DNA of 17,113 nt from Candidatus Woesearchaeota archaeon (lineage in GTDB: Archaea > Nanobdellota > Nanobdellia > Woesearchaeales > ARS49): positions 1,963-19,075 of the forward strand of contig JAHFPE010000001.1 of the NCBI GenBank assembly GCA_023261345.1, read 5' to 3'. The first letter of the stretch is position 1, and every line of letters begins with the position of its first letter. Positions 1 through 6,413 of this stretch are shown piece after piece. The position numbers were made by a program, and so were the translations under genes. The notes beneath the pieces are model-generated. The model saw nothing but the letters and a program-made list of their open reading frames with translations. It did not search any database and had not been told where the DNA came from.

Positions 1-270
1 CGTAAATGAAGGATGCAGCGTGACTGAACTCGCGAACGTTTATGGGCTCGGTAACTCGCTATCGCTCGCCCTTTCCGCCAGTGCCGTGCGCCATTTAATT
101 ACTTTTGTGCGGGGATCCTCCGAGGGTGCCAATCTCGACCGCTGTCCAGAAGCTATGAACTTGTCACTGCGAGATTCAAGGCAACCCCTTCTCGCATCGA
201 TACCTGTGGAAAGGCGTGGCACAAAAATGGGCGGAAAGGTACTTTTCTACAGAGCCAGTTTATGACAAAC
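1..270 (+). ncRNA. rnpB: Possible RNase P RNA, 3' part (5' end off window)
   Basis: This stretch is clearly richer in G+C than the genes around it and holds no convincing ORF. Short motifs resembling conserved RNase P RNA regions appear in the right order: AGCGTGACTGAAC near 18-30, CGGTAACTCGC near 49-59, GATTCAAGGCAA near 173-184, ACAAAAATGGGC near 221-232, and CTACAGAGCCAGTTTATGAC at 248-267. The last resembles the universal ACAGAA...GGCTTAT element, although ACAGAG and GTTTAT differ from consensus. The GAGGAAAGTCC element and its helix P4 strand would lie upstream of the window, so the diagnostic pairing cannot be tested here. A TATA box for the next gene follows at once. SRP RNA was considered but its conserved tip does not fit. 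The call rests on motif order only. Confidence 0.4.
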
Positions 271-279
271 CTTAAATAG
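271..279 (+). promoter_or_regulatory. TATA box of the three-paralog operon
   Basis: CTTAAATAG matches the archaeal TATA consensus and is preceded by an A-rich element (ACAAAC) in the BRE position. Its centre lies about 28 bases before the ATG at 303, which is the spacing of a leaderless archaeal transcript, and there is no Shine-Dalgarno sequence before that ATG. Confidence 0.65.
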
Positions 280-302
280 ATTGTTTTCTCGTCAATCACA
301 AA

Positions 303-953
303 ATGATTGTCAACAAACCAATTGACAGACTTTCGAGTCCGGAATTACAGCTTCCTTCAGTTAGACATAGATATACTGGTGTTGATTACATATCACTTCC
401 AGAATGGATGGTGAATTATAAAGACGTCTTTCATCTTGGAAGAATCATTGAAATCATGCACGAATACTCTGTTGATGAAGGATGGGGAGATAGAAACGAT
501 TCCAAATTTCCTGAGAAAATGTATATTGAACGAATATCAACTTCAGGTGCAAAAGAACTGTGGATTCGCTGGAGACTTAATAAAGAAGGAAATGATTCAA
601 AACTCTTCAGATGGGACCTTGACCTTGACCTTCATGTCATTCCACCACTCACAGAAGTTGAAGTCATGATTAAAGGTCAAAAGTTCAAAATGAACAAAGG
701 AGAATTCGAACTTAAAATAAACGCATTCCTCATTATTGATCCAGACAACAAATGGAAAAAACATTGGCTACTTGGAAGATTCAAAGACCTCATAATGAAA
801 CGCCTCTACAGAAAACAACTCGAATGGCAAAGAACATCATTATATCAAGAATCCTATAGATTCCAAGAAGCAATGAAAACACATTTCAAACTTGAAACAA
901 TGCTTCCGGAACGAGAATTAGCAGAGTTCTGGAACAAACGAGACTTTGAATAG
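303..953 (+). CDS. Uncharacterised protein, paralog 1 of 3
   Basis: I do not recognise this 216-residue protein. It has no signal peptide or membrane span, so it is probably cytoplasmic, and it is rich in Trp, Tyr, Lys and Glu. Its second half (about residues 119-200) aligns without difficulty with the two proteins encoded just downstream: a hydrophobic/acidic stretch leads to EVEVMIKGQKF, then GEFELKINAFLIIDPDNKW, then a basic helix FKDLIMKRLYRKQLEW and a C-terminal helical tail. The N-terminal half shares the pattern of an aromatic residue, an F-hydrophobic helix (VFHLGRIIEIM) and a long acidic/basic strand. It is the longest of the three, with extra residues at both ends. The start is well placed for a leaderless message (TATA at 271-279). 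Nothing in the sequence points to an enzymatic motif; a structural, nucleic-acid or protein binding role is possible but not shown. Confidence 0.85.
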   Translation: MIVNKPIDRLSSPELQLPSVRHRYTGVDYISLPEWMVNYKDVFHLGRIIEIMHEYSVDEGWGDRNDSKFPEKMYIERISTSGAKELWIRWRLNKEGNDSKLFRWDLDLDLHVIPPLTEVEVMIKGQKFKMNKGEFELKINAFLIIDPDNKWKKHWLLGRFKDLIMKRLYRKQLEWQRTSLYQESYRFQEAMKTHFKLETMLPERELAEFWNKRDFE

Positions 954-1011
954 GCGTAGCAGATCAAAAACATGTAGAAACAACCAAAAAATAAAACGAG
1001 AACGCTGAACA

Positions 1012-1521
1012 ATGGTTAAAAAAGACGCAGAATTTCCTCCATTTGCAATACGACACAGAGGAATCTTCTCATACGCAAAACTCCTCAAGTGCGTTCATAC
1101 ATGGTGCGAAGAAAATGATTACGAATTTCATGAAATCAAAGTGAAATATAAAATACCTAGTCCTGCAGGAGCAGAAGTTGAGGGAGATCTCATAGGAGAG
1201 CGCAACATAACAGATTACCTTAAATACAAACTCACAATGACGTACCATATTTGGGACATGCGAGATGTTGAAATCGTTGAAGATGGACAAAAGAAAAAAG
1301 TACAAGAAGGCACAGTTGTCATTGAAGTACGTGCAGAATACACACTTGATTACGCAGAAAGATTCAAAGGTAAATTCCTTGAAGAACTCCAAAAGTTCTA
1401 TCACAAATTCATCATCAAACGCGTCATTGACGATTGGTATGAAGACAATTTACTTATAAAAATGATGGACCTTAACGAAACAATAAAACGCACATTACAA
1501 TACGAGGAGTATCGTGGTTGA
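1012..1521 (+). CDS. Uncharacterised protein, paralog 2 of 3
   Basis: This 169-residue soluble protein belongs to the same unrecognised family as its two neighbours. Shared landmarks are RHRGIFSYAKLLKCVHTW near residues 14-31 (family pattern: aromatic, Gly, hydrophobic, Phe-Ser, helix ending in Trp), ITDYLKYKL near 66-74, VEIVEDGQKKKVQEG near 84-98 followed by a beta strand IEVRAEYTLDY, and a C-terminal basic helix with FYHKFIIKRV. There are no Cys pairs, His clusters or nucleotide-binding loops that would suggest catalysis. It lies 58 bases downstream of paralog 1 with no clear promoter between, so the genes are probably co-transcribed. No good ribosome binding site precedes the ATG. Its end overlaps the start of paralog 3 by 8 bases, which suggests translational coupling and a need for both products together. 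Confidence 0.85.
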   Translation: MVKKDAEFPPFAIRHRGIFSYAKLLKCVHTWCEENDYEFHEIKVKYKIPSPAGAEVEGDLIGERNITDYLKYKLTMTYHIWDMRDVEIVEDGQKKKVQEGTVVIEVRAEYTLDYAERFKGKFLEELQKFYHKFIIKRVIDDWYEDNLLIKMMDLNETIKRTLQYEEYRG

Positions 1522-2017
1522 ACGAGAACCCATAGTTGAAAAAGAAAAAATAACATATGAAGGACTCTTCAGTCTCAAAGACATTATAAAACTCATTGAA
1601 GATTGGCAAAGCAGCAAACGATACGTACCATTTGAACGAAAAGCAGTTGAAAGTGTACGAAGTCATGGAAAGTTCATAGAGTACTGGTTTCAACCATTTA
1701 GAAAACCAAGTGATTACGTTAAATACGTAATTTGGATTCGCTTACTTGGAAGTGATCTCAAAGAAAAAGAAGTAGAGAGAGATGGACACAAAATTGTGCT
1801 TGTCGAAGGAAAAATTCAAATTATCCTCGATGCATTCCTTGAAACAGACTGGGACAAACGCTGGGAAAACAAACCTCTCTTTTATTTTCTGCGCGCAGTG
1901 TGGGATAAATTTATTTATGCACCATTTCTTTCAGGTGCAAGGCAAGGAATTAAGGATGATGCAATGCATCTCAAAGCACAACTCAAAAGCTACCTTAACA
2001 TGCAACGATTCGCCTGA
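1514..2017 (+). CDS. Uncharacterised protein, paralog 3 of 3
   Basis: This 167-residue protein is the third member of the family. It shows the cleanest version of the shared pattern: ITYEGLFSLKDIIKLIEDW near residues 13-31, then GKFIEYWFQPFRKPSDYVKY, then KEVERDGHKIVLVEGKIQII, then DAFLETDWDKRW and a basic/aromatic helix ending in FLRAVWDKFI. The start is GTG; GAGGAG at 1504-1509 gives a ribosome binding site 4 bases upstream, and the first codons overlap the end of paralog 2 by 8 bases. A start further downstream would lose this site. No signal peptide or transmembrane segment is present. Function is unknown; possible homo- or hetero-oligomer formation with the other two is inferred only from the tandem, coupled arrangement. 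Confidence 0.85.
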   Translation: MVEREPIVEKEKITYEGLFSLKDIIKLIEDWQSSKRYVPFERKAVESVRSHGKFIEYWFQPFRKPSDYVKYVIWIRLLGSDLKEKEVERDGHKIVLVEGKIQIILDAFLETDWDKRWENKPLFYFLRAVWDKFIYAPFLSGARQGIKDDAMHLKAQLKSYLNMQRFA

Positions 2018-2066
2018 ACTTTCGCAAGATTGCTCATCTGCTGACTCTCTTGCTTCGCAATCGTTG
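2003..2066 (+). terminator. Stem-loops at the 3' end of the three-paralog operon
   Basis: Two alternative pairings are visible: CAACGATT (2003-2010) with AATCGTTG (2059-2066), and CAAGATTGC (2025-2033) with GCAATCGTTG (2057-2066, one bulge). They share the same right arm, so only one can form at a time. A short T5 run at 2130-2134 lies further on, between the convergent operon and rpoL. Archaeal termination usually relies on T tracts rather than hairpins, so this is a weak call. Confidence 0.25.
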
Positions 2067-2147
2067 TAACTTAAAGAAACGTATGCATAGTTCAACATTC
2101 TCTAACGTAAGCGCCAGCGAACTCAATACTTTTTCAATTGTAGAATC

Positions 2148-2423
2148 CTATATTTTCAAGGCTTGAAATTCATCATGCAGTTTCTCAAACGTTTTGCCTA
2201 ACCGCTTCACGGCTGCATTCAAGGTTTTTCGTGGATCAGCACCGTCAGTTTCGAGAATAAATCTTGGCTTACCAACAAGAGGATGATCAACATTGTATCC
2301 TGCAATCTTGACATGTTCATCAACATTGAGTTCGTCTTTGAGTAGATTTGGAAGAGTGTGCTTATCTCCATCTAGCTCAAATACGAGTTTATTTTTCTTA
2401 TCTTCAAGAATGGTGACTTGCAT
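2148..2423 (-). CDS. rpoL: DNA-directed RNA polymerase subunit L (Rpo11)
   Basis: This 91-residue protein is the archaeal counterpart of eukaryotic RPB11 and of the bacterial alpha-subunit dimerisation domain. With subunit D it forms the platform on which the large subunits assemble. The family signature is clear: an N-terminal strand (VTILEDKKNKLVFELDGDKH), then HTLPNLLKDELN (the conserved helix with Leu-Leu and a basic/acidic pair), then AGYNVDHPLVGKPRFILETD (the A-G-Y-x-x-x-H-P-L-x-G-x-P motif), and a long C-terminal amphipathic helix with a KRLGKTFEKLHDEF pattern. The length is typical. The gene stands alone, convergent with the three-paralog operon. The ATG lies about 27 bases downstream of a TATA box, so the message is probably leaderless; GAGG three bases before the ATG is too close to be a normal binding site. 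Confidence 0.94.
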   Translation of the reverse strand: MQVTILEDKKNKLVFELDGDKHTLPNLLKDELNVDEHVKIAGYNVDHPLVGKPRFILETDGADPRKTLNAAVKRLGKTFEKLHDEFQALKI

Positions 2424-2444
2424 AATCCTCTTCAGTAGAGTGGT

Positions 2445-2455
2445 GGTTTAAAAAG
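2445..2455 (-). promoter_or_regulatory. TATA box of rpoL
   Basis: Read on the minus strand this is CTTTTTAAACC, a good archaeal TATA element. It is centred about 27 bases before the rpoL ATG. Confidence 0.6.
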
Positions 2456-2463
2456 GTAACGTT

Positions 2464-2648
2464 AAAAAAATGAAAAACTCTTAATTCATTCTCTTGATTA
2501 CAACTAGCAACGAACAATAAAAAAAGATAAAAAAATGAACTCCTCCCACTATCTTCTCTTTGCTGCATCCTCTTTACTACAACTAGCAACGAATCACAAA
2601 AAGATAAAAAACTCTTACTAACTTCTCTCTACTGCAACTAGCACTACG
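2464..2648. repeat. Three imperfect direct repeats with A-tracts (T-tracts on minus strand)
   Basis: The core TACAACTAGCAACGAA occurs identically at 2499-2514 and 2578-2593, and in a diverged form (TGCAACTAGCACTACG) at 2633-2648. Each copy is associated with an A-rich tract: A7 at 2464-2470, A7-GAT-A7 around 2518-2535, and A5-GAT-A6 around 2597-2610. The parts between the tract and the core are similar as well (AACTCTTA/CTTCTCT). On the minus strand each unit gives runs of T between the oligosaccharyltransferase gene and the rpoL promoter, which is how archaeal transcription terminators look. Confidence 0.6.
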
Positions 2649-2660
2649 TATTTTATACGA

Positions 2661-2782
2661 GGGGAAGTGTCCCCCTGCGAGCCCCCCTCACGACTATGAC
2701 GACGAAACGACGACTATTACGACCTCTCCTACGACGGAGCTCACGACGACGACGTTCACTGCGACGACGATTCAACACGAAT
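2661..2782. other. Hairpin plus CGA-rich low-complexity patch
   Basis: GGGG (2661-2664) can pair with CCCC (2671-2674), with an alternative partner CCCCTC at 2684-2689. Downstream, up to about 2782, the triplets CGA/ACG recur many times (for example CACGACGACGACG near 2743-2755). The only ORFs here owe their Arg runs to the triplets and are not convincing. Base composition differs sharply from the A/T-rich repeats just before it. Confidence 0.4.
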
Positions 2783-2838
2783 AAATGGCGCGAACAAAAT
2801 ACGAGAATGAGATTTGGTATATTTGCGGTGGCTGAAAT

Positions 2839-2846
2839 AAAAAAAA
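2839..2846 (-). terminator. T8 tract, likely terminator of the oligosaccharyltransferase transcript
   Basis: On the minus strand this reads as eight consecutive T, about 170 bases after the stop codon of the oligosaccharyltransferase gene and after the structured segment at 2890-3011. T tracts are the known archaeal intrinsic terminators. Confidence 0.4.
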
Positions 2847-2889
2847 CACACATCAAATTTTCTACAGAATCAAGAACCCAATCAGGATC

Positions 2890-3011
2890 GACTGCGGTCT
2901 CTCAGGTTGCAAGATACTCGCAACCACAGCAGAGCTGGGGGGTGCACTCCAACCTAGATTGGTGGCACCCGTCGCACTCTGGTACCTCAGGGTATGAACC
3001 CAAATTCGACC
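2890..3011. other. Strongly structured segment, possible RNA or 3' UTR structure
   Basis: This stretch is richer in G+C than its surroundings and holds several good stems: GGTTGC (2905-2910) with GCAACC (2920-2925); GGGTGC (2940-2945) with GCACCC (2965-2970) enclosing CCAA/TTGG (2949-2952 and 2959-2962); CAGAG (2930-2934) with CTCTG (2977-2981) closing that arm; GGGT-ATGA-ACCC at 2990-3001; and GGTC (2896-2899) with GACC (3008-3011) that could close the whole. It starts just after the stop codon of the oligosaccharyltransferase gene. It does not fit tRNA, 5S rRNA or SRP RNA. Strand cannot be decided; on the minus strand it would be followed by a T8 tract. Confidence 0.4.
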
Positions 3012-3019
3012 AATCAATT

Positions 3020-6000
3020 TCACGCAGTTCTTTTAATTCTGAAGTTCAGCGTCTTATTTCCTAAGGGATGTTTGGTAGGATCAGTACCGTATGCTGCTTC
3101 TGGACGGATTGCACCAGTTGTTTCCTGCCCGATTTTCAATTCTCGAACTAACAAATCAAAACCAGGAATTACTTGACCTGTTCCAATACTAAAGGAGAAT
3201 TGTCGATTCTCAAACAAACTAAGATTCACATCTTTAGAGATATTCTTTGATTGCCAATCAATAATAGAACTATCAAACACTGCGCCATCATCAAGCCAAC
3301 CGACATACTCAACAGAAACTTTACCTCCCTTTGGAACTCCGGGAGAAAATTGCTTTGTAACATTCTTACCATCCCAATCTAGCTTCCACACACTAACCCA
3401 GCCACCACCCAAGAAACGATCAACAGCAAACGGCTTAAAATATTTCAAGTCCTGACCTTGGAACAAATACAATCTTGTAAACATGCTTGCGGCAAGTTCA
3501 GGAGAACTTAGCATTGACGCCAGCCCCCCATTCGGATGAGGAAAGAACGCAACACCATATGGAATACTACCATTCTTGTTCACTTGCTTCACAAACTCAC
3601 CATTTGCATTCATGAACGTCAAAACCTCTGGCTTGAATACACCTTGGTTTGTATGTAGCGCAGCAGATTGCGTACTTGTATTAAACTCAAGACCATTCCC
3701 GCAGTAAAACGTGTCTCCTTCCGCAGAAGTTGCAGAACAAGAAGACATCCCTTGGAAGCCAGGCCAAGGAGAAATCCACGCATTCGCTTGTTCTTCAGAT
3801 ACAAGACGCTTACTCTGATCATACAAATCTGCAGCTTCTTTTTTTGAAATATTTGGATCTTTAATCATTTCAGTAATTGCAACATCACGCGGCAAGTTGC
3901 GGAATTGTACCCACGCATCAGCCCTCTCAAAATTCCAGCTTCCAAAATGCGCCCAGACTCCCGCCTTTCCAATCATGTCATCAGAAGTAATGAAATAGTC
4001 CTCAGGAGGAGAACAGTGGGTGAAACGCAGTACATTCTCTGAAGATGATTCAGAAATGCCGCGCTGCAGCAAAAGTTCATGTGCTTGATCCTTACTTAAT
4101 GGTAAGATCTCGTACAGAAGTTTCACTGAACGAGAAGCATCCTTCATTTCAGCATCGAGAGTATCAAATGCAGTATTTGCACCGCAATCAAGCATACGCA
4201 CAATACCTTTTGCCAGCTCTTCATCACTTGTTAAAAGCACTTTTCCAATCCAGTGTGCCTGCGGAGAATTCTGTGACGCGCCATCAAAGGTAACTGCACG
4301 GTTCGCAATGTACTTGAAATGATGACCAAAATCCCACCATGAATTAATAATTGCATTTGGAGCAGATTGATCTTTAATTTTTGTTAACACATTCCACCAC
4401 GCATCATTCACGTTTGGCACGTCATTTTTTCCAGTAATCGTAGTTCCACGACTCGCAGGAACAATTAACATCCCAACAATAACTAACAAAACAGCACCAA
4501 CAATTGCGGGATGAACCTTGAACTTCGAACGAAAATACGAACTACACGATGAATACACCACGCCCACAAATGATGCAATAGCAATCACAAATGGAATAGC
4601 GACGAGCATTGTAAAACGAACACCTTTCGTACTTGCATACACAGTTGCGAGAAGCCAGAACAATAATAATGTTCCTGCAACAAATTCTTCATCATCTTTC
4701 AAACCCTTCCAAAACAATGCTGCAATGCCTAGTACTGAGAGAAGCTCAAGAAGCGTAGCAGTACTTCCACCGCCAGTGACTGCTCCAACAATAGTATCAA
4801 ATGAAGCAGGATTTAATTCAGCAACAGTCGTATAAACATTCGGCCACAAGTTCGTATTGCTTGCAATCTTAATATTCGAGAACGAAAATGGCTCAAGAGG
4901 AGCGTACCAGAATGTGTGAAAATTCTGAAACAACGTTACAAACACGCCAATAGAAACAAGTAGAACTCCTGCGAGTACAACAGTTTTTCCAACAGGAGAA
5001 GAGAATAGCATTTCACTAATGTTTTTGTTCTTCCACGCGTTCACTAATGAATTCCTGTGCTTGGAAACTTGCCATGCTGCAAGTGCAAGAAGAGAGCTCA
5101 TTGTGAATGCATACATATACCACCAACCAGACCAAAAGACAGTATATGCCCCAATCAAAAATCCAGTTACCGCACCCAAACCATACCGCCAGCGCACATC
5201 CTTTGCATGTACTGCCTCAAGAAACACCCACGTGATCAACAATGGGAAAAGCACATTATACCCATCAGTATCAGCATGACCCCAACCAGTACGGCCAGCA
5301 ATTGCAGTATTAATAGACAACAATGTTAATGCAACAGTTCCACCAATATTTCCTGCAACCCTTCTACCAATAAAAAATGCAGGAATCAATGATAAGAATA
5401 TTATCACAACAGGAAAGTACGCGGCAGAAGCCATTAAATCAAAACCAAACACACCAAAAAATCTATACAACCAAACGAGAACAAGAGGATGCAGACTCGA
5501 CTGATATGGCACACCAAGTGGTGCAACCATGTGATTATCCCACGAAACCCCATTAACAACAGTATCCCATGGAACACCAGTATTCAAAATATTCCTACTA
5601 TATCTCAACCAAAAATACGGATCAATATCAGGCATGTACAAATATTTCTTGCCATTGCTATCGTACTCGAAAAAATCACGAATCTGATTTGCAATCGCTG
5701 CAATCTGCTGATCTATAGCTACTTTATTCGTAGTAACTTGCTTTTGGAATTGTTCCTCAACAACTTGCTGAACACGGCTTTCAGGAAGACCAGGATACTG
5801 ACGCGCGACATCTGAAGCAATCTGACTACGAAGCGAATTATGCACTGTTCCTAACGCCCACTCATCAGCTTGAGGAAGATTCTGTGCCTGCAACCTCGCC
5901 CACAAGCCACCCCACGGACAATATGTATTTCCAGAACAAGGCCAAAGACCAGTACTCGGAACAAATTGCAACATGAGAAGAAGCAACAATAGCATAACCA

Positions 6001-6286
6001 CAGGATGCTCTTTACAAAAAGACCACGCCCTCTTAAAAACAGACCAGTCAAATGACAAATCATCAGACGAACTTCCAGAGATGGATGAAGAGGAATTTGA
6101 TGAACTTGTAGTTGTGAAGTTCAATGGAGTTAAAGACAACGAAGAAGGAACACGTTCTGTATTCGCACTTAATTGGGATTGTTCTTTCTTACTGAACCAC
6201 TTTTTTATCTTACTAAAATCAATATCGTCAGAATTATCATCATCAAAATCCTTTTTTAATTCTTGATTATCTGCTTGTTCAGTCAC
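3020..6286 (-). CDS. aglB: AglB/STT3 oligosaccharyltransferase fused to FKBP prolyl isomerase
   Basis: This membrane enzyme moves a glycan from a lipid carrier to Asn in Asn-X-Ser/Thr on the outer face of the membrane. Numbering is from the GTG at 6286 (1088 residues). A Ser-rich cytoplasmic leader (to about 90) precedes the first span (VVMLLLLLLMLQF). Catalytic motifs are all present: acidic motif PDIDPYFWLR near 219-228, the second DxD in GHADTDGYN near 336-344, a TIXE-like TVAE near 487-490, and WWDFG at 650-654. Multiple spans fill about 265-610. The C-terminal soluble domain is followed by a complete FKBP domain (about 987-1088) with Y994, F1004-D1005, VIPGF near 1039-1043, AAYG near 1064-1067 and F1082, matching the FKBP active-site set. 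Archaeal AglB proteins usually lack this. A TTG at 6304 would add six residues, but AAGGTG at 6298-6293 is well spaced for the GTG. TATA at 6332-6339. Confidence 0.96.
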   Translation of the reverse strand: MTEQADNQELKKDFDDDNSDDIDFSKIKKWFSKKEQSQLSANTERVPSSLSLTPLNFTTTSSSNSSSSISGSSSDDLSFDWSVFKRAWSFCKEHPVVMLLLLLLMLQFVPSTGLWPCSGNTYCPWGGLWARLQAQNLPQADEWALGTVHNSLRSQIASDVARQYPGLPESRVQQVVEEQFQKQVTTNKVAIDQQIAAIANQIRDFFEYDSNGKKYLYMPDIDPYFWLRYSRNILNTGVPWDTVVNGVSWDNHMVAPLGVPYQSSLHPLVLVWLYRFFGVFGFDLMASAAYFPVVIIFLSLIPAFFIGRRVAGNIGGTVALTLLSINTAIAGRTGWGHADTDGYNVLFPLLITWVFLEAVHAKDVRWRYGLGAVTGFLIGAYTVFWSGWWYMYAFTMSSLLALAAWQVSKHRNSLVNAWKNKNISEMLFSSPVGKTVVLAGVLLVSIGVFVTLFQNFHTFWYAPLEPFSFSNIKIASNTNLWPNVYTTVAELNPASFDTIVGAVTGGGSTATLLELLSVLGIAALFWKGLKDDEEFVAGTLLLFWLLATVYASTKGVRFTMLVAIPFVIAIASFVGVVYSSCSSYFRSKFKVHPAIVGAVLLVIVGMLIVPASRGTTITGKNDVPNVNDAWWNVLTKIKDQSAPNAIINSWWDFGHHFKYIANRAVTFDGASQNSPQAHWIGKVLLTSDEELAKGIVRMLDCGANTAFDTLDAEMKDASRSVKLLYEILPLSKDQAHELLLQRGISESSSENVLRFTHCSPPEDYFITSDDMIGKAGVWAHFGSWNFERADAWVQFRNLPRDVAITEMIKDPNISKKEAADLYDQSKRLVSEEQANAWISPWPGFQGMSSCSATSAEGDTFYCGNGLEFNTSTQSAALHTNQGVFKPEVLTFMNANGEFVKQVNKNGSIPYGVAFFPHPNGGLASMLSSPELAASMFTRLYLFQGQDLKYFKPFAVDRFLGGGWVSVWKLDWDGKNVTKQFSPGVPKGGKVSVEYVGWLDDGAVFDSSIIDWQSKNISKDVNLSLFENRQFSFSIGTGQVIPGFDLLVRELKIGQETTGAIRPEAAYGTDPTKHPLGNKTLNFRIKRTA

Positions 6287-6331
6287 AAAACACACCTTAT
6301 TCAACGTTTTCCTCGTTGGAACAGAAGGGGG

Positions 6332-6339
6332 TTTTTAAG
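6332..6339 (-). promoter_or_regulatory. TATA box of the oligosaccharyltransferase gene
   Basis: CTTAAAAA on the minus strand. Transcription would begin near 6310, leaving a short leader of about 24 bases that includes the AAGGTG ribosome binding site before the GTG at 6286. Confidence 0.55.
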
Positions 6340-6343
6340 TCTT

Positions 6344-6382
6344 AACATTCTGCTGTGAGCGTAGCGAAAACTGCAGAATGTT
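6344..6382. repeat. Perfect 10-bp inverted repeat between reductase and oligosaccharyltransferase genes
   Basis: AACATTCTGC (6344-6353) and GCAGAATGTT (6373-6382) are perfect inverted repeats around a 19-base loop. The element lies after the reductase stop codon and directly upstream of the TATA box of the oligosaccharyltransferase gene on the same strand. It could be an operator, or a hairpin ending the reductase transcript. Confidence 0.5.
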
Positions 6383-6413
6383 ATCAATGAAGCGCTTTAC
6401 AGTATTTTTTCCC

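Noticed and set aside
1..110. 3' part of an SRP RNA (GGATGCAGC resembles GGAGCAGC)
   Set aside because: The extra base breaks the AGCA side of the conserved internal loop, and the rest does not follow the SRP pattern.
20..265. 81-codon plus-strand reading frame and a 60-codon minus-strand frame in the first 270 bases
   Set aside because: Both are in the G+C-rich stretch with RNA-like motifs; no promoter spacing, binding site or recognisable protein features.
2653..2856. 67-codon Arg-rich frame on the minus strand
   Set aside because: Another product of the same triplet patch; no start signals and no resemblance to a protein family.
2940..3011. Possible tRNA on either strand (TTGGG-TTCATAC-CCTGA looks like a T arm on the minus strand)
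   Set aside because: No D arm or anticodon arm at the required distance; upstream sequence is the coding end of the oligosaccharyltransferase gene.
2696..3064. 122-codon Arg-rich frame with a TATA-like element upstream
   Set aside because: The Arg runs follow from the CGA triplets, the rest crosses the structured segment and the antisense end of the oligosaccharyltransferase gene, and the composition is not protein-like.
6287..6304. TTG start six codons upstream for the oligosaccharyltransferase
   Set aside because: It would leave almost no leader and would place the AAGGTG ribosome binding site inside the coding region; not excluded.
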